Origin: Phellopilus nigrolimitatus
Taxonomy: Eukaryota > Basidiomycota > Agaricomycetes > Hymenochaetales > Hymenochaetaceae
DNA: 46,626 bases
Direction of reading: 5' to 3'
NCBI GenBank assembly: GCA_021029095.1
Contig: JAJOHG010000199.1
Coordinates: forward strand, 1 to 46,626
Positions 11,019 through 19,423 of this stretch are shown here, one piece after another (within the stretch, counting starts at the first letter, position 1; every line of letters starts with the position of its first letter). The notes below the pieces were generated by a model. The model was given only the letters and a program-made list of their open reading frames with translations. It had not been told where the DNA came from and ran no database searches. Position numbers and translations under genes: made by a program.

Positions 11019-11296
11019 TATTGGATATAGTATGATCTTGGACACTTTTATTCCTTTTATTATTTTGCGTACCGGGTGACTTGAACTCCTGACTTGTTGT
11101 TCTGCGTCACCTGACATGTTGATGTATTATGTAATGCTTCCCTTGAAGCGGCAGAGTCCATGGATGGTGCTCTCTATCTTTTGCACTCATCCATTGGACT
11201 CAGGCATGTTTAGTTTCCATAATATATTATCTTTTGCACTCATCCATTGGACTCAGGTCACTGTCTGTGTTTGTTGTGAGACCACTCCGCCTCACA
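11019..11296 (+). repeat. Complete family A LTR, plus orientation
   Basis: 278 bp from TATTGG to CTCACA, the inverse orientation of the LTRs at 1016 and 6828. It has the 29-bp internal repeat. Its right end abuts the right arm of the 180-bp inverted repeat. Confidence 0.9.
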
Positions 11297-11476
11297 TATT
11301 GTTAGGTGCTTGGGAACGCAAAAGAAATCATGTTTTTACGTGCAGTAGAAGAATTACTATGCTGAAAATACAAATGAGAATGGTGCTGAGCATGGGGGAT
11401 TTTCCTAATTTAGTAACAAGTTTGAGTTTTGTAGTGGTTGTGGCACGGGCGCCGATACCAAAGTACACTCGGGTAA
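11297..11476 (+). repeat. Right arm of 180-bp inverted repeat
   Basis: Reverse complement partner of 7106-7285 with scattered mismatches; ends CTCGGGTAA at 11476. The left edge abuts an LTR end, so the original arm was probably longer. Confidence 0.75.
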
Positions 11477-11985
11477 CACAAATTTTTTACACTTTTTGTA
11501 TTGCCACCAGCTGGGACCAAATATATGCAAGCACAAAGATAATGACCAGTTAGTAGGACGATCTTTCACTTCGTTTCAGGATCGTAATTATGAAGGCCCA
11601 TGTCTAAGCTATACATCCATGTATAATTTTGTGCATATATGTAGCTGAGCGATATGTAAAAGCTGACCGGCTGGGCACTGCTCTGGTGACAACAAATTTG
11701 AGTGTTCCTTGGACGAGTTGCGCGTGGATTCCCGGAAGCCCAGTGAATTGGTGTGCAAACAGTCAAAAGTACATATTACAGTAAAACAAAAGTGCCGTCC
11801 AGACCAAATAGATTAGAAGATATTCCTATTCTAATTTTCTACGACCCGTGCTCTGCCTCCGACTCCGAATGATCTAGCTCAGCATGCACTGAGAAGCTCA
11901 GTCGCCTCTGCGTTTTGGGTGCATTCCGGCTTCTGGTATACTTAAGAAAAGGCCACCAGATCAGTATTCAGAACAAGAAGATGCC
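11477..11985. other. Non-coding interval
   Basis: About 500 bp without a supported gene, RNA or repeat. Short ORFs only. Confidence 0.5.
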
Positions 11986-11989
11986 AAGA

Positions 11990-12770
11990 AAGACGTACCG
12001 CTGCTCTTGGCAGACGAAGCTCTCGGGCACGCCCTCCCAGTCGTCCAGGACATACTTCTCGTGCGAGCCAGGCCTGTCATCCTCTCATCCTCGTCCTTGT
12101 CCGGACCGAACAGGTCGAGCGCGAGTTGCGCATGGCTCACCCCCGCGTACGTCGTCACGCACCGCAGGTTCACAAGGATCCGAGCCGCGCGAAATACACC
12201 ATTCGGGATGTAGAACACGTTCGCCAGCGCATCGTCCTCACCTGCCACGGCGTTGTCCGCCTCGCCCTCCCCCGTGTCCGGCATCACATCGAAGTCGAGC
12301 CCATGTTCGGGTCCGAGTCGCCCTGCGGCCGCTGGCGCTACGCGTGTCGTCCGTCGTGCTGAGGTCCGCGACCTGCGTGCCCGCTCAGTAACGCAGGCCG
12401 GTGTAGTACGTCTGCGCGTGGTCGACGACGTGCGTGCTGGACTCGCAGCAGAAGACCTGGAACGGGAGGTGCTGCGCATAGCGCGCGGCGCCAGCGGGAT
12501 CGCATGGCGGGCCTGCAGAGGCAGCGGAGGATGAGTTGGACTGCCGGAACTGGTCTTCGTTGATGTTGCGCGTGCGTCAGCGGTTGGAGCAGATGAAGAA
12601 GCCGTTGTGCTCGGCCCAATCCATGCCGCACACCATCACGGCGTCGTTCGGCTGGCTGACCATGATCATCTCGAAGATGTTGTTCGGGCACATGAAGAAC
12701 AGATGATGCGGTGGAACTTGATTTTGTGCTTCTGGTAGAGCTCGTAGAGCGGCTCGAGCAAAACGGGCGT
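11990..12770 (-). pseudogene. GT69/CAP59-type glycosyltransferase relic
   Basis: Read on the minus strand and switching frames, the following segments appear in order: LEPLYELYQKHKIKFHRI, then PNNIFEMIMVSQPNDAVMV followed by CGMDWAEHNGFF, then RTRNIN-DQFRQSNSSS, then RYAQHLPFQVFCCESSTHVV, then VFYIPNGVFRAARILVNLRC followed by VTTYAGVSHAQLALDLFG, then YVLDDWEGVPESFVCQEQ. This is the layout of the fungal alpha-1,3-mannosyltransferase family related to Cryptococcus CMT1/CAP59. The pattern CGMDW followed by an R-x-x-N-I-N segment fits that family from memory. At least two frameshifts and one stop break it, and the N-terminal part is missing. It is a decayed copy; the family call is by eye. Confidence 0.65.
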
Positions 12771-13159
12771 AAGACATACTATGGTTTCTGAAGTCGCTCC
12801 CAGAAGTCGTCGACGCCATCACATACTTATGGCATTGCTGAAAAAGCCTGGCCGCTCGTCCCGCCCAAGCACACTTGCAGGAAGTCGTATTTTTGTGTCC
12901 GAGCCTGATACAAGGTCAAGCACACCCTGGTATCTTATCTGGGGGGACACTGTCATAGCGGAGGAAAAGAAAAGCAGGTGTGCAAGGACAGAGCGATGAT
13001 CCAGAAGACACGCGTCAGACTTCGCCGACGAAGGTGGCCAACTTCTGTTCCTCATATGGAGTTGTCAGGGACAGAGATGGCGAGAACGGTGACAGCGAGT
13101 ACAAGGAATTTGATGGCGAGCAAGAGGCCGAGGCGGGAGGGAAAAGGAGAAAAAAAAGA

Positions 13160-13192
13160 GGAATCGTAACTTGCCATGCGAAGCAATGGCCC
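13160..13192 (-). repeat. tRNA-like repeat, copy 3 (core)
   Basis: The minus strand has GGGCCATTGCTTCGCATGGC, followed by an AAGTTACGATTCC segment and a T-rich run. Same core as 8095-8120 and 8221-8255. The T-run after the core resembles the 3' tail of Pol III-derived repeats. Confidence 0.35.
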
Positions 13193-13374
13193 ACAACCAA
13201 AGTCAGAGAGGTAAGGGAGATGTATTGCAACGCACACTAGCCAGGAGTATTGACTAGGTCGAAACTGGGGTCTAAGTACAGATATCTAGTCTACTTATAT
13301 ACCCAAACTTAGTGCGCACAGACCAAGCAGTACACTACCTAATATGGCTACTTCAGTGGAGCGGGCGGGGCTAA

Positions 13375-13438
13375 TGATGTCATAGGTGATGTCATCATCA
13401 GTGACATCACTATGATGTCATGGTCTAGCCCTATGACA
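13375..13438. promoter_or_regulatory. Cluster of TGATGTCA / TGACATCA motifs
   Basis: Four full 8-mers (13375-13382, 13387-13394, 13402-13409 inverted, 13413-13420) and a partial one at 13433. The middle pair forms a perfect 9-bp inverted repeat, GTGATGTCA and TGACATCAC, with a 7-base spacer. The motif is one base from the bZIP site TGACGTCA. No intact gene is next to it, so any role is speculative. Confidence 0.3.
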
Positions 13439-13544
13439 TAAGCTTATCTAATGTCCGCTATTATCCGTATTATCTAAGTGGCCATGATTTGTAAGGAAAT
13501 AAGAAAATGAAAATGATCGTTCATGACAGGTAGGGGCCGTCAGT

Positions 13545-13915
13545 AGCTTTGTGGTATACAGTGTGTGTGGCGTTTTCCCGCCTCCGAGCCCCATCTGCGA
13601 GAACTGGTCAGTCACCGTGCCCATCTCCTGCTGGTATCCTGGCTACACAGGTGGATGCACAGGTGCACCGCTACCGAAGCCAGATACGTTGGTGTTCTCA
13701 GGTGCGGCAGACTGGAACGACTGCTGAGTCTGCTGCCCCGTAAACTGGCCCTCGCCGACAAGGCTGGGCGTGAAGAGTTGCCCACTTGGAGCAAGCTGTG
13801 TGTCCAGCACCACACCTGGCGCAGGCGGCATCCCGGCGTCGTACCCAGGATCTGCGCCATAACCGTTCGCGCCGCCGTAGTATGCCTGTGTCGCACCTGC
13901 TGCATATTGCATACT
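13545..13915 (-). pseudogene. Sec24 N-terminal fragment
   Basis: The minus strand encodes a Gly/Gln/Ala/Pro-rich segment (APGVVLDTQLAPSGQLFTPS, GQFTGQQTQQSF), then after one in-frame stop VTDQFSQMGLGG and HTLYTTKL. The last motif is the conserved junction between the disordered N-terminus and the folded part of Sec24, the COPII cargo adaptor. Only this small part is present; the zinc finger, trunk and gelsolin domains are absent. A related frame upstream to about 14036 (HTQWDVPGQAPGAAQL) may extend the fragment after a frameshift. It is a truncated duplicate, not a working gene. Confidence 0.55.
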
Positions 13916-14099
13916 GCCTCTGTTTTGAGTGAAGCGTGGCCGTATCCAGTGGAGCTAGTTGCGCGGCGCCCGGTGCTTGTCCTGGCACATCCCACTGCGT
14001 ATGCCCTGTGGCAGTTTCTGTCGGACATGTCGACATTGTCGTTCAGCGGCGCACTTTGGGGAGAATTACAATGCACACACCAATGAACAAATATCCCTG

Positions 14100-14530
14100 G
14101 CTATTGGCTCCTGGATCTCAAACTTGTCTTGCACTTCGCACGCGCGCGACAGAGATGGCTGTCTTTCTCGAACTCGAGGGCGTGCTGCACGCCGAGAATG
14201 TGCCCGACTGTGGCTGCACGATGCGGAAGGGTGACTCTGTGCTCTCGACTGGGCCCCTTTGCTGGACGTGTGACTTCATGGGCACGACGGGCGACGCGCC
14301 GCCGCTCGCGGGCAAGACCTCGCAGAGGCGGTTGATGAGCGGTCTGCTGTGCGCGGACATGCTGATCGCGAGTCCCTGCGACCTGTCCGTGCCTTCAAGC
14401 GTGGTGGCGGGTGTCAACATGCCCTCGCCCTCGGAGTCACGCAGGATCAGCGAGGACGACGGCGTGCTGGCCTGGGTGGAGTACGAGAGGTACTCAGTGA
14501 CACGCTTCCGCAAGCGGAAACAGCTGACAA
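14100..14530 (+). other. Unidentified open frame between gene relics
   Basis: An open frame on the plus strand (MAVFLELEGVLHAEN, DCGCTMRKGD, VLAWVEYERYSVTRFRKRKQ) with no family that I recognise. The minus strand is also open over much of this stretch, so the coding strand is uncertain. It runs into the cyclin relic in another frame and might be part of it. Confidence 0.2.
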
Positions 14531-14559
14531 ATGCTGAAAGATGCCCGCGAAGCCGCTCT

Positions 14560-15423
14560 GTACCCTCCCGCCGCTGCCTTGTCCCCTCCTGTGCCCTCGT
14601 CGCACGTTCCTTGCTGTGCTTATTCTGGCCTCGAAATTCTTGCAAGACAGATGCTACTCAAACCATGCATGGACCAAACTCCCCGGGCTTCCCGCGCAGG
14701 AGGTCGGCCGCTGCGAACACGCTCTCGGAGATGCGCTAGAGTGGTGTCTGTGGGTCGGTAAAGGTGCTTTGGTGCCCGAGGAACGCTCGCATTTGATCAT
14801 GCGCACGAAGAGCAAGAATGCAATTTCAAGGCTGGCGTCTCCTGCTGCGTGTGCGTTGTCAAATATGCCGAGCCCGCCGCTGTCAGATTCTAGTGCAAGT
14901 CTAGAGATTGGGTGCGTGCTGCCTATGCTGCCACCTGCTCAAAGCAACCAACCAACAACACTGTCGATCCCTCCCGCTTCGCAGATGCCAAGCACATCGT
15001 ACTTTTCCTCGTCCGACATGAACTTCATCGCTCCCTCGTCGAGCCCAACTCGACACCCAGAGCACGGTCTTCAGTGCCTCGTGGTCGCTTGCGCACAGCA
15101 CAAGCTTGTCGGACTTGTCTGAGTCTGGCTCGAGCAGTGGGTCCATTGCAACACCCCCGGACGTGCTCCGTGCATTTGCGCCAGGGTCCGCAGCCAGCTT
15201 CAACGTGCAGCGTGCCGCCGCGTTGCGCGCGGGTGCACTCTGCAACGAGTATGCGAAGGCCGCCGCCGGCGACGCGGTGCTCAAAGGCTTCCCACTCCCC
15301 GGTGTGCCGATGGACGTGATGGATGTGACGGACCCGACATCGTGGTACACACAGGTCCTGTCCTCGAGCGACCACGCGTTCGGCAGCGGCCAGGGGTCCA
15401 TGCTGGACAGCCTGGGCAGCTAG
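14560..15423 (+). pseudogene. Pcl-type (PHO80-like) cyclin relic
   Basis: The frame around 14571-14762 encodes RRTFLAVLILASKFLQDRCY, followed by SNHAWTKLPGLPAQEVGRC and EHALGDALEWCLWVGKG, the conserved cyclin-box core of fungal Pcl/PHO80-type cyclins that activate Pho85-like kinases. The C-terminal part lies in other frames: FSASWSLAHSTSLSDLSESG at about 15080-15130, then an open end ASFNVQRAAALRAGALCNEY ... VPMDVMDVTDPTSWYT to the stop at 15423. Frame changes between the pieces could be introns or lesions. The first helices of the cyclin box are not found upstream. With its broken neighbours, a decayed or truncated copy is more likely than a live gene. Confidence 0.55.
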
Positions 15424-16020
15424 TGGTACGGGCACGCCACACGCATGATTGTTGGCGCAGCACCCCCGCGGGACACTCGAGGCTCGTTTTGCGTGCGCGG
15501 CGCTTGTGCACTCCACCATACATGTACACGGTGTCGGTGGCTACTTGCGCTGCAGAACGGGACAGGGATGCTTGTTTTCTTTTGTCTTTACTATTATAAT
15601 AAATGCTACATAACACTACATATACCCGTGAACTAACCATCGACCCGCGGGTTTCTGAGGACCCGTGGATCCGTGTCCCAACGGATCCAGGTCAAGACGG
15701 GTCCGGGTCGAGGATTTTTCGTCACCGGTGACCCGCCAACGGGTCCGGTTCAACCCGTGGGTGGACTCGTGGTGAGCCCTATTCTTAAGTAGTTTATTTG
15801 CATGTCAGTATACTTTGTTTATGACAGCGATTTGGTGTCCCATTGACCGGTGAATGACTGTACCTCAGGCAGGGTTGTCGCCACCTCGACCTTGCCTTCC
15901 GGCAGCACAACCTGTAGTCCCTAGAGAGGTCCATGCGTGCCGGGCACGCGAGCGGCATGTGCCAGCCGGAGCCGGAGATCACCGGAGGAAGCGGTTAAGC
16001 GACGGCAGACGTACCTGGTT
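15424..16020. other. Non-coding interval with GGGTCC-rich island
   Basis: No supported gene. 15640-15780 is a degenerate run of ACGGGTCC/GACCCG words; a similar patch lies at 16458-16570. A minus-strand segment near 15794-15982 has a coding look but no recognisable family. Confidence 0.4.
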
Positions 16021-16311
16021 TGTCGGAAAAATCCGGAGTGAATTGCAATGGATTATAATTCATTATAATGCCTTAACTTAGAAGCCCAATTATAATTATA
16101 GAGATACTTTGTAATGACATAGCGAAACATTGTAATGCAGTTACAATTTCAATTGTAATTGGCTTACAACAATGATTATAATCAAATTACCGACTACGTT
16201 CTATAACAACAAAATAAGCATTTCTTTAACGTTACCGGCTTTATTCGCCACAAGTTTATTACTTTACTGTTGGGGCATTACATAATCTACTATTTTTACA
16301 ATTATTATTCG

Positions 16312-16395
16312 TGGTTCGAACACAGGACCTACAGTACTTAAGAACACATATTACATAATTTACACATTAAAACCACTCTGCCAGAGAGCCTTTAT
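16312..16395 (-). repeat. tRNA-like segment with A-box and B-box
   Basis: The minus strand reads GGCTCTCTGGCAGAGTGGTT, a good internal A-box as in Leu/Ser tRNAs, and about 55 bp later CCTGTGTTCGAACCAC, a T-arm/B-box. The middle does not fold into a proper anticodon arm and the acceptor stem does not close. It is a pseudo-tRNA or the head of a SINE. Confidence 0.4.
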
Positions 16396-16714
16396 ACACA
16401 ATCTTCGTTCATTATATATGACCCATTCTGAAGAAAAGAGCTAAGGTATAATTGATCCGTCGTAGACCCGGACCCATTTGCATGGGTATGAAATTATCAA
16501 AAATCAGACTCAAACTTGAGTATGACTTGGACCGTGGGCCGGGTCAGGCGGGTCCCGGGTCTCTGGATGGGTATGGAGGGTAAGCTTTGGGGCACTTTAC
16601 ATTTTGTTTTAGTTTAGTTACATTTGATTTATTTTACAATATTGAGTAAAAGAGTAAACACCGTGCATACCTGCGGAATAGGCACCCACACAGATGAACA
16701 CATTTCAAGCCCGA

Positions 16715-19030
16715 AGTCGACGGAGGACGAGGAGCCATGAGGCGGCGTTTGAACCAGAGTGAACTGACGACACCACCGAGGCCGATATCCTCGTAGAGCA
16801 GCTCATGGCTACGCTCGTCCGAGATCGTCGAGATGAACGCAGCAGGTTTGCGGATGAGCCCAAGCTCTTGCGCCCACTTGTAGTCCATCGGGATGACAGG
16901 CGGCTCGCGCTCCGGCTTCGGGCGGACTGCACCTCTCGCCACGAGTACGTTGCACGTCTCGCGGAGCACGTCCGGCAGGTCCTCGAACGTCTCAGGAGCG
17001 ACAATGCGGGCGGCTTTCATCGCCGCGTTCTTCGTGTCCACCGTCTCCATAAGCAAGTTCGCCATCGAGCCCGCGCGCCTGAACTGCACCTCTGTTGCGA
17101 ACATCTTCGCGCACGTACCAATAGCCCATGCAACGATGGGCTTGCGGACCTTGCCCAACTTAACGGCGTCGATCACGCGGTACTCCTCGATACCGCCAAC
17201 CTCTCCAAGAAGAACGAGCATCTTGCAATCGGGGTCGGCCTCATAGCGCAGAAGGTGGTCATATAAAAGTCGAACCAGGGTAACGGTCCCCGCCAATTGC
17301 GATACCCTCGTAGGTGCTGTTCGTGACGAGCGAAAGGATGTTGTTGAGCTCGTTGAACATACCTCCAGATTTAGAGACGTAGCCGACGGAGCCTGCACGG
17401 TACAACTTTGACGCGATGATGTTGTCCATCATACTGAACAGAAAAGCCGAAAATCAACAAATATTATTGAAATAACAAGACGAAGACGTACCCTCCAGAG
17501 TTACAGACCTTGAAGCATCCGGCCTTGATACCACCAACAGTAGTGGGACCAACGATGAGGATATCCTCTTCTTTCGCAAGGTGCAGGATCTCGCGCGCGT
17601 GCCTCTCCGGCACACCCTCAGCAATAATAGCGACCTTCTTGATTTGACTCGAAAAACGCATGATGTCAAGTGTGCTACTGTAGACACTGCGGCTTGGTGC
17701 AAAGTTAACGACAACATCCGCATCCGGGTGCTTCTTCACAGCCTTCTCGACAGAGGTGTACACCAGCAGGAGTGCCGCTTTCGTTCCCCAGTAGAACTTC
17801 TGGATGTGATGGCCGCCGAAGGGATAGATCATCGCCGCAGCCGAGGGCGTGTCACGGCCACATGAATAGTCAAAGTCAAGCATGCCCTGAGTCGTGCGGG
17901 GCTGGAGACCATAGACAAGACTGCGCGTCTTTGCGTCGAAGGGACAGAACCATGGGCGCGTTGATCCCTTCTTGCCATCCGAGAAATGCACAATCTGGTC
18001 TCCAGCCCACGTGCACTCCCCGGACGCGTATATCGTGCCAATCGAGGCCTCATCAGAGGCGCACCCCCGATGACCTTGCCGGGAGGAGGCGAGCCAGGCG
18101 CAGACGGCGGGATCGAACGTGCGGAGTTCACACCTGATTTGCGGGCTGACTTGATGCCAAGTGCAATGGGGACAATCTCGGTGATGTGAGTGTACGGGCT
18201 GTACGCACGCCAAGAGACTTGCCGAGGAAGTGCATCGCCTTAAGTCCTTCCTGGTAGTTCGGACCGCCACGACGGACGAAGATCTTGACACTGTGCGCAA
18301 TGAGGCCGGCCTTGTATTCTTTCAAAGCGCAAATGATACCCTTAAAAATAAGGCAACAAGCGTAAAGTTGGCAATACCACCACCAATGATGAGGATCTTG
18401 CCATCGGGCTTGGGCGAGCCGTGCAATAATCGTCTTCGTGTACTCATGGCCCTCAGTCAAAGCGCCAGAGTACTCGCCGTAGCTAGCGAGCTCATGTGAA
18501 AAGCCGTGTGCAGCAATGGCATCAGAGTAGACAACGGAGGCACCTCCACCTAAAGTTTGAATTAGACGCTTTAAACCTCATTAGACATTTAATTGCGAAA
18601 CTAACCAGAAACCATGCCCAAACGCGGCCCTCCGGGTTGAGAACAGTCAACTTAAGAGAAGCACCAGTCGAGCCATCGAGCTTCCGGATGTAGGCCTCTT
18701 CTTTGGTGAGCTGTCTACCGAGGGCCTCTGTCGGCACCAATGACTTTGGTCGTAGACGAGCCTTGAGTCGGGGCGGTGACACTCACGTCGCGAGCAATAG
18801 CCCACTTATGGCCGCAGATGCTCTCGGAAGTCTGGTCGAGCTTCACGGCCATGTCGAGAAACTAAACGATGGGTTCAGCACCGTTCTCGCCATCGAGGGC
18901 GATGAGCGGGTTGATCTCGAGACAGGCAAAGTGGAGGTCGGCGTAAATGTGGGTGATGAGGTCAATGAGGATCTCGCATTTTCCTAGTGTCGTTGATGTG
19001 GGTGAGGAATGCGGACGCGACAGCACGTCC
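16715..19030 (-). pseudogene. ATP-citrate lyase fragment (single-chain type), degenerate
   Basis: ATP-citrate lyase makes cytosolic acetyl-CoA from citrate. On the minus strand, in order: EILIDLITHIYADLHFACLE (near 18960), [20 protein letters not shown] (near 18700), FKGIICALKEYKAGLIAH and GPNYQEGLKAM (near 18300), a CoA-ligase part GMLDFDYSCGRD, then FYWGTKAALLLVYTSV, GPTTVGGIKAGCFKVCNSGG, then after an intron at about 17420-17480 [30 protein letters not shown], and PPVIPMDYKWAQELGLIRKP. Both the ATP-grasp and the ligase part are on one chain, as in basidiomycete and animal enzymes. It is broken by stops and frameshifts, a short deletion lies before EDIGLGGV, and the start and the C-terminal citryl-CoA lyase domain are missing. 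Introns are retained, so it arose by DNA duplication rather than retroposition. Confidence 0.88.
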
Positions 19031-19281
19031 ATTGTGCAGCAAGCTTCGCTGTAGAGCGGGTCAGGCAGATCATAGTAGTTTTACAATAGAATTATAATGA
19101 CTACAACAGAACTATATTCAACCGGCGTAATTACAATAGAATTATAATTAACCGGCACGATTACAATGCGTTTGTAACGTCCTACCAAATTTAGATGGGA
19201 CTACAATCTACGAAAAGGAATTGTAATAGTATTACAAAGCTGGATATCAATTACGTCAAACAGGATTTTTCCGACATTTCT

Positions 19282-19327
19282 CGAGAAACGCTGAGGTAAG
19301 CGCCCCCCGCCACCGTGGCGTTTCTCG
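19282..19327. other. Short inverted repeat upstream of coiled-coil gene
   Basis: CGAGAAACGC (19282-19291) and GCGTTTCTCG (19318-19327), a perfect 10-bp inverted repeat with a 26-bp GC-rich spacer. It sits about 100 bp before the start codon at 19424 and may be a regulatory site or hairpin. Confidence 0.3.
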
Positions 19328-19423
19328 TGAAAGAAGAGCAAATTCGAGCTGAAGTTGACTAGTCGCAACTAAGTCAAGTATGTCGTAGTACCACCCCAGT
19401 CACTTGCCCTGCTTACTTCCTCA

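Larger units (their letters stand above)
8265..11296. mobile_element. Rearranged partial family A copy with inverted interior
   Basis: Composed of an LTR end in plus orientation (8265-8327), an internal gag-pol segment in minus orientation (8328-11018), and a complete LTR in plus orientation (11019-11296). Both joints fall exactly on LTR termini: CTCACA joins RT sequence at 8327/8328, and protease-proximal sequence joins TATTGG at 11018/11019. The interior corresponds to about 2028-4788 of the full-length copy. Such a structure can arise by self-integration of retroelement cDNA, or by nested insertions followed by LTR-LTR recombination. Confidence 0.8.
12775..13540. other. Non-coding interval with TGATGTCA cluster
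   Basis: No supported gene. It contains a third tRNA-like core (13160-13192, beside a purine-rich A-tract at 13143-13160) and a cluster of TGATGTCA motifs at 13375-13438. Confidence 0.5.
16021..19276. mobile_element. Putative TIR element carrying an ATP-citrate lyase fragment
   Basis: Perfect 14-bp inverted termini: TGTCGGAAAAATCC at 16021-16034 and GGATTTTTCCGACA at 19263-19276. Just inside both termini are AT-rich subterminal regions full of ATTATAAT, ATTACAAT and ATTGTAAT words (16036-16200 and 19075-19260). Between them lie a tRNA-like segment and the decayed ATP-citrate lyase fragment; no transposase is seen. This has the look of a Pack-type non-autonomous DNA transposon that captured a host gene piece. 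No clear target duplication was found, so the call is an inference. Confidence 0.5.

Noticed and set aside
15794..15982. Possible further gene fragment on the minus strand (LQVVLPEGKVEVATTLPEVQ)
   Set aside because: Coding-like but too short and broken to name a family.
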